Shown here: in pieces, positions 10,294 through 19,683 of the stretch | How positions within the stretch are numbered: position 1 is the stretch's first letter | Layout of the letters: the number at the start of each line of letters is the position of its first letter | Assembly: GCA_963678675.1 (NCBI GenBank) | Contig: OY783194.1 | Span: forward strand, 21,120,278 to 21,184,277 | Length of the DNA stretch: 64,000 bases | Reading direction: 5' to 3' | From: Xiphydria camelus | Lineage: Eukaryota; Arthropoda; Insecta; Hymenoptera; Xiphydriidae | Made by a program: the position numbers and the translations under genes | Notes under the pieces: generated by a model | The model's database searches: none | What the model saw: only the letters and a program-made list of their open reading frames with translations | Told to the model about the DNA's origin: nothing

Positions 10294-11050
10294 TACACCA
10301 CAAATGTCTGCCCCCTGCACCCCTCAATTTTTGCATCGAATTTTCTCAATAAATATTCGGTTATAACCAAAACTATGCTTAGTTACGCCATATAAATTGA
10401 CTATTCTCTATTGATAGAGACCAGAATAAATGTTATAAGTTACATATTAACAGAGATTTTTTCTTAGCAACGCGAAGCCACGCCCCTTGCGCCTAAAAGT
10501 CGAGAATCCGATTTCTCGGGCGATATATATATGTCAAAATCTCACAAAAATTCCGCCTATCTTCGGCGATAGTCGGCCATGATCGGAAATATGTACACAG
10601 ATACGGCCACACGCATATGCCATCAAATGTATGTGAGAGTGTGTGAGAGAATATATTCCTTAAATGTTTGGGTATTTTCAAAGTTAATAAAATATTTCCA
10701 TTCGCGAAACGATTAACCTCGCGTTTATTTCGATCCTCGGACGCGCTTGTTAATAAAATGTAAAAATTCAGTGTAATCGGAGTTATGATTCTCAATAGTG
10801 GTGAATGTGATCACTCCGTATAGACGCCGTGTGACGCTCCGTATAGTTTAATAATCGTTTGTTTTTTTTTTCGATAATCGAGATAGTGAACGGATGCAGT
10901 GCTGTGTTTCTCTGGTTGCCTGTGCATAAAGAGCAGGAAAGGAGACGGCAGTATCTTAGAAGAATTACCATCAGATAAATTTAATTGCAATCTGACAGCT
11001 TTAACCTCACTTTCGATGGAAGGACAATTATCTTTGTGATAATTCTATTT
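10294..11050. other. Unassigned AT-rich stretch ending in a possible splice acceptor
   Basis: No gene recognised. CTCCGTATAG occurs twice (near 10816 and 10847). The stretch ends with a pyrimidine-rich TTTTTTGTTTCAG (about 11049-11061) followed by about 60 open codons on the + strand, which could be an exon of a lost gene, but nothing confirms it. Confidence 0.4.
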
Positions 11051-11441
11051 TTTGTTTCAGCGTCATGCGAGCACGAGACGAATCGATGGCTTTTCTTCTC
11101 TGTCACAATCAAAGCCGTGGGAGAAAAATAGGAGATGCAATGGAATTGGATCACAACAATCGAGTAATTACTTTATCATTATTTTTTCTCTATCGATATA
11201 TTTCCCCTTTCGTACTATTACAAGTTCCAATTTACATACCGACCAGTCAAACCTGAAGTATACATGTACCTCGCTTCTATTTCATCTGTTCTTCGTCTCC
11301 GTTGTAACGACAGTCAATGAGGAATCACTGATACCGATTAGGGTTCGAGGGTTATCCCTTATTCTTTCTAGCACAGCATCGATATTTTACTGCACCTATT
11401 TTCTTCTGGGACTTCCTAAAATAATTATAAAAACCCCATAT

Positions 11442-12264
11442 GATTGTTATTTACAATTTGTTACAGATCGTATGCGAACCCGAGGGGGTTTCTTTCGAAC
11501 GAAGGCTCATCCACTTGTTGTTCAAAGAACCAGTTGCATTAGTTCATTTGGCGAGCTGGATCTGCTGTCTCGAGTGCATGGACGTGTGCCACTTTAAATG
11601 GATATTTTGTAATTTCCATCGTTACATCAGAGGAGAAGAGATGAAATAGAAGTGAGGTACATGTACATTTCACGTTTGATGGGTTGGTATATAAATTGGA
11701 ACTTCTGATAATATAATACGAAAGAGGAAATATATCGATAAATGAAAAATAATAATAAAGTAGTTACTACATTATTGTAATCTAATTCCATTGTATCCCT
11801 TACTTTTCTGCCACGACTTTGATCGTTGATAGTGAAGAAAAATCAAATTTATTGGTTGATCCATCTACTATCAACAATCAAAGTCGTGGCAGAAAAATAA
11901 AGGATACAATAGAATTGGATTACAATAATGGAGTAACTACTTTATTATTATTTTTTCTTTATCGATATATTTCCTCTTTCGTATTATACTATCAGAAGTT
12001 CAAATTTATATACCAACCTATCAAACGTGAAGTGTACATGCACCTCACTTCTATTTCATCTCTTCTTCGCCTCTGATGTAACGATGGAAATGACAAAATA
12101 TCCATTTAAAGTGGCACACGTCCATGCACTCGAGACAGCAGATCCAGCTCGCCGAATGAACTAATGCAACTGGTTCTTGAAACAACAAGTGGATGATCCC
12201 TTGTTCGAAAGAAATCCCCTCGGGTTCGCATACGATCTGTAACAAATTGTAAATAATATAATCA
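11442..12264. repeat. Near-perfect palindrome, ~390 bp arms, 33 bp loop
   Basis: The left arm 11442-11833 is the reverse complement of 11867-12264. The loop 11834-11866 reads GAAGAAAAATCAAATTTATT then GGTTGATCCATCT. Arm landmarks: TTACAGATCGTATGCGAACC at the outer end, GAAGTGAGGTACATGTACAT in the middle, and TTTCTGCCACGACTTTGAT next to the loop. The outer part contains an exon-like frame (TTACAG acceptor, then EPEGVSFER..., ending RGEEMK) present in both orientations. Transcripts would fold into a long hairpin. Confidence 0.85.
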
Positions 12265-13097
12265 TTTACATTTTCACTATTTAAAATATACCGAACTTAC
12301 TCAACGTAGAAATTAAGAAACTATATTAATCTGAGTTAACCAATTCTAATGACAGAATTATTAAAAATGATATATTTCATCTTTCGTGTTATACTATCAC
12401 AAGTTCCAATTTATATACCGACCTGTCAAACGTGAACTGTACATGTACCTCACTTCTATTTCATCTCTTCTTCGCCTCTAGTGTAACGATGGAAATTACA
12501 AAATATCATAACTTTTCTGTAACATTTCTGCAATATTTTACAATATTCGTGAACACTACCGTATATGTTAGAAATATATATTTCTCGATAAAAATTCGCG
12601 AATGTTGCGAAACATCATAGAAACGTTTCGGTTTCATTACGTCGAAAGATCTCCTCGATAAGGTACAGCTCGATAAGATTGTACTTGTCAGGGCTGAATT
12701 ATATAGGGTTTTTATAATTATTTTAGGAAGTCCCAGAAGAATACAGGCGCAGCAAAATATCGATGCTGTCCTAGAAAGAATGAGAAATAACCCTCGAACC
12801 CTAATCGATATCAGTGATTCCTCATTGACCGTCGTTACACCAGAGGCGAAGAAGAGATGAAATAGAAGTGAGGTACATGTACACTTCACTTTTAACAGGT
12901 CGGTATATAAACTTGAACTTGTGATAGTATAATACGAAAGAGGAAATATATTACTTTTAATATAATTCTGTCAATATTATCTATAGAATTACTTAACTCA
13001 GATTAATATAGTTTCTTAATTTCTACGTAGAGTAAGTTGGGTATATTTTAAATAGTGAAATACTGAATATAATTGTGTTATTTATAATTTGTTACAG
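12246..13097. repeat. Second palindrome sharing arm sequence with its neighbours
   Basis: 12246-12490 pairs with about 12833-13097 (TATATACCGACCTGTCAAAC facing the same motif inverted; GAAACTATATTAATCTGAGT likewise). The ~345 bp between the arms holds GTAACATTTCTGCAATATTT and an exon-like stretch at about 12730-12860. That stretch has a TTTTAG acceptor and an open frame with NIDAVLERMRNNPRT. An inverted version of this inner stretch lies at 11310-11440. Confidence 0.75.
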
Positions 13098-13230
13098 AAA
13101 TAAACGTGCTGGTATCCAATTCTATCCAGAAGGACTGCAAATCGAATGCGAACCTGAGGGGGTTTCTTTTGAACGAGGGATCGTGCACTTGTTATTCGAA
13201 GAACCAGTAGTACATTCGGTTCCACATTGA
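13098..13230 (+). pseudogene. Exon-like open frame behind a TTACAG acceptor
   Basis: After TTTGTTACAG (acceptor at 13096-13097) a phase-shifted frame of 43 codons runs to TGA at 13228-13230. It contains RAGIQFYPEGLQIECEPEG and SFERGIVHLLFEEP. Related but shorter versions occur in both arms of the palindrome 11442-12264. The repeated open frame and consistent acceptor suggest a fragment of a real gene caught up in the inverted repeats. The family was not recognised. Confidence 0.35.
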
Positions 13231-13708
13231 CCGTCGTTACACCAGAGGCGAAGAAGAGATGAAATAGAAGTGAGGTACATGTACACTTCACGTTCGACAC
13301 AGGTCGGTATATAAATTGGAACTTGTGATAGTATAATACGAAAAAGGAAATATATCGACGAAGAAAAAATAATAATAAAGTAGTTACTCCATTATTGTAA
13401 TCCAATTCCATCGTATTCATTATTTTTCTGCCACGACTTTGATTGTTGATAGTGGATGGATCAACCAATAAATTTGATTTTTCTTCACTATCAGCAATTA
13501 AAGTCGTGGCAGAAAAATAAGTAATACAATGTTATTGGATTACAATAATGGAGTAACTACTTTATTATTATTTTTTCTTTATCGATACATTTCCTCTTTT
13601 GTATTATACTATCACACAAGTTCCAATTTATATACCGACCTGTCAAACGTGAAGTGTACGTGTACCTCACTTCTATTTCATCTCTTCTTCGCCTCTAGTG
13701 TAACGATG
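13230..13708. repeat. Third palindrome, same family, with the loop in flipped orientation
   Basis: Arms 13230-13453 and 13487-13708; loop 13454-13486. The loop is the reverse complement of the loop at 11834-11866, while the arms are the same family, as expected if recombination between the arms inverted the loop in one copy. Confidence 0.85.
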
Positions 13709-13985
13709 GAAATTACAAAATATCATAACTTTTCTGTAACATTTCTGCGATATTTTACAATATTTGTGAATACTACCGTATATGTTAGAAATATATATTT
13801 CTCGATAAATTCGTGAACGTTGCAAAACATCATAGAAACGTTTCGGAATCATTACGTCGAAAGATCTCCTCGATAAGGTACAGCTCGATAAGATTATAGT
13901 TGTCAGGGCTGAATTATATGGGGTTTTTATAATTATCTTAGGTCCCACAAGAACACAGGTGCAGCAAAATATCGATGCTCTCTGT
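13570..13985. repeat. Direct copy of 12380-12780
   Basis: The segment from TATACCGACCTGTCAAACGT through AATATATATTTCTCGATAAA to GCAGCAAAATATCGATGCT is repeated in the same orientation about 1.2 kb apart, with small differences. It marks a tandem duplication of a palindrome-bearing block. Confidence 0.75.
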
Positions 13986-13986
13986 G

Positions 13987-14096
13987 CTAGAAATTTATTT
14001 ACGAGTAAGGGGGGGGGGCGAAACTTCAGCGGTGCATGCAAAAGGATTTCTTAACACTATTCCAACGTCTCGAGTTAATATATGTAACAACATATA
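13987..14096. repeat. ~105 bp direct repeat, left copy
   Basis: AGAAATTTATTTACGAGTAA through CCAACGTCTCGAGTTAATAT recurs at 15617-15716. The pair brackets the 1.2 kb imperfect palindrome and the three short repeats beside it. Confidence 0.8.
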
Positions 14097-14227
14097 CCGA
14101 ATGTCCTCTGGCAAACTCCTGATTTTGAATTTCCCTGACATTTGGCTGGAAGTGGTTGGCTCGGTGCTTTAAGAGTTGGCTTCGGGGGAGTGCGCTGCGG
14201 TCTTACGAGCTGAGTGAAAAGTGTCAA

Positions 14228-15419
14228 AAGTCTGATCTCCCGGTAGCTGTCAATTCGAGAGATCGAAATCGTTAATTTGTAAATAATGATTACTAATATG
14301 TAGAAGTGGTAAGAAATAATCATTCGGATTTCTTCGATGATATTCCCCAAGTGTTTAAAAACCGGTGTATGATTTTTGCCAATATCTGTTGCTTCAACTT
14401 CCAGTGATATTATTAAGTATTACTGCAGAACGAGTAGGTTAGAAGATTTTCATGAAGACTCATGATTTTCTGACATGTCATCTCGTACAGGTGCAACTGA
14501 AGCGGATTTAGCTCGTGTCCTGTTCGTAAAAAAATGACTCGATGGACATTGGAGAATGTCAGACTTGTCACCGAGCGCCTATTACCTACGGTACATTAAT
14601 TGCAATACGCGCTTCTCGTTTCAACTATTCCAGCGTTAAATAACTTTTACTTCTTCCAAGCTAATAACCTTTTATGAATTGTTCGTGGTAGGAGGCAGCG
14701 ATCAATAATAGCGATTCGTCGTAGTCAAGTGTGCCGAACTACTACTGCGATAATGTGCCCAAGCTCACAGTCTATTCTGCATTTACGTTAACGTAATCGT
14801 GATTATGCTCGGGTGATGGGTGTTCCAAAAGAGGTAAAGTTGATACTAAACATCAGACGCTGTAAGCTGACTTGCTAGTGTATGCTTCGCAACTGGCACA
14901 TCATCGCAGTAATAATTTGTCTACGATTAGTCACAATCATTGATTGCTGCCCCCTACGATCAAAAATTCGTACAAGGTAAATACTTTGAAAGAAGTAAAA
15001 GTTATTTAAAGCAGGAATAGTTGAAATGAAAAGCGCATATTGCAATGAAAATACCGTGGGTGAAAGGCGCTCGGTGATAAGTTCGACAATGTCTGATGTC
15101 GATCGACTCATTTTCTTCAGGATAGGACAGGAGTTATATCCTCTTTGTTTGCACCTTATGAAAGGGGACATGCAAGAAAACCGTCAAAAACTTCATGAAA
15201 ATCTTGTAACCTACTCGTTCTGTAGTAATTACTTACTTAATCACTGGAAGTTGAAGCCACAGTTATGGACACCGATTTTTAAACACTTGGGGAAACTCAT
15301 CGAAGAAATCCGAATAATTATTTATCACTTCTACACATTATTCAATTTTATTTACAAATTAACAATTTCGAGGTTAGATACTTCGATCTCCCGAATTGAC
15401 AGCTACCGGCAGATCAGAG
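14228..15419. repeat. Large imperfect palindrome, ~540 bp arms
   Basis: The left arm (about 14228-14765) pairs with the right arm (about 14879-15419) with frequent mismatches and indels. Landmarks are CCGGTAGCTGTCAATTCG at the outer ends, CGGATTTCTTCGATGA, CCCCAAGTGTTTAAAAA, CAGAACGAGTAGGTTA and ACTTTTACTTCTT. The arms are much more diverged than those of the 11-14 kb palindromes, so this one is older. Open frames inside it follow the palindrome and match no family I know. Confidence 0.8.
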
Positions 15420-15460
15420 GCCCCTTTCTCGAACTCGCTCGTATCTTTGCGTGCACGGAT

Positions 15461-15600
15461 CTTAGCGAATAGACCAATCAGGATCAAGTATTCCGTATAA
15501 GGAAACGTATACGCATCTTAGCGAGTAGATCAATCAGGACCCCCACCACAACGGAATACTTGATCCTGATTGGTCTATTCGCTTAGATGCGTATACGTAA
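15461..15600. repeat. Three copies of a ~40 bp repeat, two direct and one inverted
   Basis: CTTAGCGAATAGACCAATCA with GGATCAAGTATTCCGT (15461-15496); a weaker direct copy with CTTAGCGAGTAGATCAATCA (from about 15517); and a faithful inverted copy at 15551-15585, together with an inverted ACGTATACGCATC. The first and third can form a strong 33 bp stem. Confidence 0.75.
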
Positions 15601-15616
15601 CTTTGCGAGTGACTTG

Positions 15617-15716
15617 AGAAATTTATTTACGAGTAAGGGGGCAAAATTTCAGCGGTGTATGCAAAAGGATTTCTTAAAACTATTCCAACGTCTCGAGTTA
15701 ATATGTAACAACATAT
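15617..15716. repeat. ~105 bp direct repeat, right copy
   Basis: Partner of 13987-14096, differing in the length of the G run (AAGGGGGCAAAA against a nine-G run) and a few substitutions. Confidence 0.8.
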
Positions 15717-15720
15717 ATAT

Positions 15721-15879
15721 ACTGTCATAAGTAGTATCTTTACATATTGTGATGAAACAATTCGTCACGGTTATTGGAAGAGCGTACTTATTGTTAGAGT
15801 TAAAGGTAAAATGTCTACATGGATTTCTAAGGACGACCAAAATATAAGAAAAATCCGATGGCCTGTAAATTCGAAAGCG
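15721..15879 (+). other. Possible coding exon ending at a GTATGT donor
   Basis: An open + strand frame with well-mixed residues (GYWKSVLIVRVKGKMSTW, then SKDDQNIRKIRWPVNSKA) ends exactly before GCG|GTATGT, a strong insect-type donor (GT at 15880). No acceptor, start or partner exon is evident, and I do not recognise the protein. Could be a relic exon or chance. Confidence 0.3.
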
Positions 15880-16110
15880 GTATGTTTTATTTCTCCAAAA
15901 TATTAAAGCAAAGTGAAAAATATAAGGGCACTCTAGTTTATAAATCCCTTTCAAAATATCACGAGAATAAATCAAAAGTAACGTGGTTATAATTAATCAG
16001 CTCGTATCGGTATAAAATGTGAGATTTTAATTTGGTGGTAATAAAAAGCTATTCTCCTACATGTAGGTACGTATTCTCCTCATGAATAAATTTCAAAAAG
16101 TAATGAAATC
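15880..16110. other. Unassigned AT-rich stretch
   Basis: I see no gene, repeat or element boundary here, except that it ends with ATC directly before the next hairpin element. Confidence 0.4.
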
Positions 16111-16837
16111 CCCCCATAAAAACAGATTCTCTGTAAAAAAAGGCCGCATGTTCATTCAGTGCCAACAAAAATTGATACGTAAAATAGCCTCTAAAAAAGA
16201 TTTGAAATCAAATAAGATCGCCATGTTCAAGATTTATATATAAAAACTAAAAGGCATCATTTGAAAGGAAAATTATTGTAAATCAGGTTACTAAAAAATT
16301 CGACTAAAAAATTTATTTAAAAATTTTAATAAAAAAGAACTTGCCACGTTTTTTCCTTCAAAATAAAAAATTCAGACAGAGAATTATATTCGATGTTTAT
16401 GCAATTATGGAGAGATTTTAAATAAATTCATACACTTATATGATACCACCAGTATACCGAAAGTCGCATGGAAAACCGATCAGGCGGGGGCCTTCTGGAT
16501 TTTTCTGAATTTGACTTCGACAGTGCAATTTATGAATCACTCTAGCGCCGTCCAAGCACTGCCAATATTTGGTACAGTAGGCAAAATATGAAAACTTAAA
16601 TGCGGCAAGTTCTTTTTTATGAAAATTTGTGTATAAATTTTTTAGTCGAATCTTTTAGTAACGAGTTACAATAATTTTCCTTTCAAATGATGCCTTTTAC
16701 TTTTTATATATAAACCTTGAACATGGCGATCGTAATTGATTTCAAATGATTTTTGGAGAGTATTTTACGTATCAATTTTGGTTTGCACTGAATGAACATG
16801 CCGCCTTTTTGTTACAGAGAATCTGTTTTTATGGGGG
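16111..16837. mobile_element. Hairpin element with CCCCCATAAAAACAG termini
   Basis: CCCCCATAAAAACAGATTCT at the left faces its reverse complement at the right (AGAATCTGTTTTTATGGGGG). Pairing continues inward about 240 bp with mismatches (GCCGCATGTTCATTCAGTGC and its partner near 16790-16805). ATC lies on both sides (16108-16110, 16838-16840), a possible 3 bp duplication. It is non-coding. Its right end forms the junction where the unit 0 hairpin MITE resumes. Confidence 0.65.
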
Positions 16838-17072
16838 ATCATTCATACCGAAACACGTGGGACAATGGAGGGCGGTTCAGCTTTCCGAGGGTTACATTCA
16901 TGTTAATAACATTGTCAGTTTTGAATATTTTTAAATAAAAATGTTTACAGATGAAGTTGAAAGTTTACTTAATAGCATGCAACAAACCGCATCCCTTTAA
17001 CTATTTATTAACCCTTTCAAAAAAATTCACGAAAAACGGTCATTTTTCGGGCCGTCATAGTGACGTTCCCCC
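16838..17072. mobile_element. Right half of the array hairpin MITE, unit 0 copy
   Basis: Matches the right halves in the array units from ATTCATACCGAAACACGTGG to the terminal CGTTCCCCC, followed by TTAA (17073-17076). The terminal repeat carries two substitutions (GTCATAGTGACG for GTCACAGTGGCG) not found in the array units. Confidence 0.9.
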
Positions 17073-17324
17073 TTAATCTGATAGTTACCGCTACACTTAG
17101 AAATAGTAAATCTTCTTGTAGAGGGGAGAATGGCGAGTTCAAGAGATGACCGACCGGGGAAAGTTAATACCTGTGTGGCTTATCAGGTTTAGAGGATCGC
17201 TTCAACATTCCATGCAGCCTGAACCCTCGTTATGACTAAGGCCGAACAACGGTACCCTTGCCCGCTAGATCCGGGACGCGGAAAATACCCAACGTAATCC
17301 CTTGTTCTAATACCAGTCACTCCT

Positions 17325-17476
17325 AGCCAATCAGGGCGCATCGTGTAAGTTTACGTCATCCTCATCCAGCCAATCCGGGCGTACCGCGTCAGCGCACGCT
17401 ACCCCCACCCACACACCGCCTTACAACTACTGTTAGATGTAAGATATATAAACCGCGACCAAATGCATGTTAGTCA
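17325..17476 (+). promoter_or_regulatory. Unit 1 F-box promoter
   Basis: CCAAT at 17327-17331, TTACGTCA (CRE/ATF-like) at 17351-17358, a second CCAAT at 17370-17374, TATATAAA at 17445-17452 and an initiator-like GTCAATG with A17476 31 bp after the start of the TATA box. The order and spacing are those of a regulated RNA polymerase II promoter. About 280 nt of leader precede the F-box start codon. A short frame opens at 17477, nearly at the predicted cap site, and ends at 17680. Confidence 0.65.
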
Positions 17477-17759
17477 ATGCATAACCGAAGTGTATCGCCG
17501 ACCGTACACAGTGCAAGCGCTCTAGCTTTTATTCGGACGCTCATAATATCTCATACGCTCAGTCTCATATATTATCATCAGGGTAATCGATTCGCTGTAC
17601 TTCGCGACTTCATCCAAAAGTGTGTTTGTGTGTATAACCAAGTGAACAGTGCTTCGTCCAGCATAGAGTATCCCCAGTGAAGCACATTCAGAAACAAAAT
17701 CACCGCCGGGCGATAGTGAGAGCTCTGTAGCACCAGGACGGCGCAGTCAACCAACGCCG

Positions 17760-19049
17760 ATGGAAATATCTCTACCCGCTAAGCCTGAGAGGGCTTTGAC
17801 GAAACGACAATTTCAGGCAGAGGCTGAACAGCGGCAATACTTCATGTTTTCCGACTACTACGCCTTGCTACGGATTTTCGAGTATCTCAACTTTCAGGAC
17901 CTGCTGCGAGCGGCGAGAGTGTGTAGAATGTGGCGTGATCTCGCCGTACATCCCTCGCTGTGGAGGACGGTGCGGATGAAGGGTAACTGCGAGGTGACCG
18001 ATTGGGACGGATTTGCGAAGGCGTTGAAGAGGTGCGGCACGCGACACTTGGATCTGAGTGAGATGGTGGTCGAGGAGACGGAGTCCGACGCTATCTCGGA
18101 GAAATTCGTCTCCGTAATATCAAGGTTTACGAATCTCGTTAAGCTGGAGCTGTTCCAGTGCCCTGCAAACGTCATCGAAGAAGTGATCGAGAACTGCCCG
18201 CAGTTGGAGGTGTTGAGTGCAATGTCGATAGAGCCCTGCTCTTCTTTGAATTTGAGCTCCGCCGGAAATCTGAAACGCTGTCAGGAGCTAAAATTGAGGG
18301 CGATAAACTGGATGTCCTTGGAGACGGGTCTCTCATCTTTGCAGACGCTGACTCAGTTAACTCATTTTAGTCTGACGACTGTGGAAGAACTCTACGGGTT
18401 TGAACTTGACATTTTAGAATCGTTAACAACCCTGGAAACGCTTGAACTCGGAAAGTGTTCCTACCTTCATAAAGAATTCGGCACGCGGGTACTTCCGAAA
18501 TTGCACAATTTGAAACGTCTTAGACTGGAGAATGGATTATTCTTGTGCTGTACGTTCGAGATACTCGAGGGCGTGTCGAAGCTGAAAAATTTGAGTCAAT
18601 TGGAATTAGTCAACTTCGAAGTGAAGAACGGCTTCGACAAATACTTGGCGAAATGCAAGAATATCAAAAGGCTACTGATAATACCGATTTATACATCGAA
18701 TTATGCCATGTCGAACAACATGATTCTCAGTGGCGTCATGGAGTTATCAAATAACTTAACGCACTTCGGCTGGGGTTTTGCCGACACGGGCGATTTTATA
18801 CCGGTGTTAAAACCAATTCCGTACTTGAAGTCGATCGAGAATATAGAAGATGATAGTTTAGAGGAAGACGATCAGGTGCTACCGAGCCTGACGGATTCGC
18901 AAGTATACATTTTGCGATTGTCTCAACTGCGGAAGCTTCTCCTCACCGCGTTGCCAAAGACGCGATTCGAAACCTTGGAAATTCCCTTCGACACCAAGTG
19001 GCAGCAGATTATTTCAGATTCTACCGCTCTCTCAGTAACCAAGAGATAG
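17760..19049 (+). CDS. F-box/leucine-rich-repeat protein, unit 1
   Basis: A 429-residue intronless protein, predicted substrate receptor of an SCF (Skp1-Cullin-F-box) ubiquitin ligase in cytosol or nucleus. The F-box covers about residues 33-73 (ALLRIFEYLNFQDLLRAARV, then CRMWRDL and LW), the Skp1-binding helices. From about 90 to 410 there are irregular leucine-rich repeats (LVKLELFQCP at 126, ELKLRAINW at 176, LETLELGKC at 225, LKRLRLENG at 251, LSQLELVNFEV at 278, FETLEIPF at 403), the presumed substrate-binding surface, with an acidic patch (EDDSLEEDD) at 363-371. No signal peptide or membrane segment. The ATG sits in GCCGATGG, the first good context after the leader. Unit 1 differs most from the consensus: Asn76, Thr107, Thr198 and Ser376. 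The target is unknown. Confidence 0.9.
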   Translation: MEISLPAKPERALTKRQFQAEAEQRQYFMFSDYYALLRIFEYLNFQDLLRAARVCRMWRDLAVHPSLWRTVRMKGNCEVTDWDGFAKALKRCGTRHLDLSEMVVEETESDAISEKFVSVISRFTNLVKLELFQCPANVIEEVIENCPQLEVLSAMSIEPCSSLNLSSAGNLKRCQELKLRAINWMSLETGLSSLQTLTQLTHFSLTTVEELYGFELDILESLTTLETLELGKCSYLHKEFGTRVLPKLHNLKRLRLENGLFLCCTFEILEGVSKLKNLSQLELVNFEVKNGFDKYLAKCKNIKRLLIIPIYTSNYAMSNNMILSGVMELSNNLTHFGWGFADTGDFIPVLKPIPYLKSIENIEDDSLEEDDQVLPSLTDSQVYILRLSQLRKLLLTALPKTRFETLEIPFDTKWQQIISDSTALSVTKR

Positions 19050-19115
19050 ATAAAGTAATCGCTAAAGAATTCAGGGAAGCGAACGATGCGAGATGATTAA
19101 CATTTTCTTTTAATT

Positions 19116-19683
19116 TTATTCTGCCTCGTCATCGTCAAGGAGGTTCTTATCTAGTATATTCAACAAAAGTATCGTGTTTCCGTATATTATATTTATACAC
19201 ACGTCGATATTGATGGCAGAAATAAGATCGTACGGTATTTGCATTCCCGACAGGAGCGACGCGATATCGCTAACGATTTGAGTCAATAAGTCTCTGGATA
19301 TGACAATTCGTAAAATCTAGTCTCTCATTATTACACGTACATTAGCTGTCATCCGACACTTTACCATGTCCCTAAATATTACGACACTGCCATTTGGCGT
19401 AATTGTACGGAAAGGGGAAACAAAGATATCAAATTTCCTTAAAAAAAAATTGCTCCCTCTTACGGTGGACGAAATTTGACACAACGGTTCATACCGCTCG
19501 ACATTATTGCTATCTAAGTAAAGCACTAATTTAGAATTAATCCCATCATCGGTCACATAATGACAAGGCGAGCGGTCTGTTTCGGCTAATCCAGGCTGCT
19601 AATGAGTTCGCTGCAGTCCCGCACCTTCCCGGAAAGGGCTAATTGCTGGACGAGTCGGAATAGATCGTTTTCCGCATACTTAA
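19116..19683 (-). pseudogene. Converging two-exon gene, unit 1, disabled
   Basis: Exon 2 (19116-19316) is open and ends LLDDDEAE then TAA. Exon 1 (19464-19683) keeps the GTAAGA donor but has TAG in place of the Leu codon after SLD, and a TG insertion that makes ATG TGA, about 20 codons later. Both lesions recur in all other units, so they were present in the founder of the array. The first base of exon 2 matches unit 0 (A rather than G), placing unit 1 between unit 0 and the rest. The family was not recognised. Confidence 0.65.

Noticed and set aside
10493..10795. 100-codon - strand frame
   Set aside because: Unremarkable AT-rich sequence with no domain, no splice sites that extend it and no repeat elsewhere in the window.
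15026..15472. 148-codon + strand frame
   Set aside because: It follows one arm of the old palindrome and has an equally open frame on the opposite strand; no recognisable domain or splice context.
17894..18175. 93-codon - strand frame inside each F-box gene, and 69-70-codon + strand frames in another phase
   Set aside because: Shadow frames: they recur in each unit only because the gene does, and no separate promoter or homology is visible.
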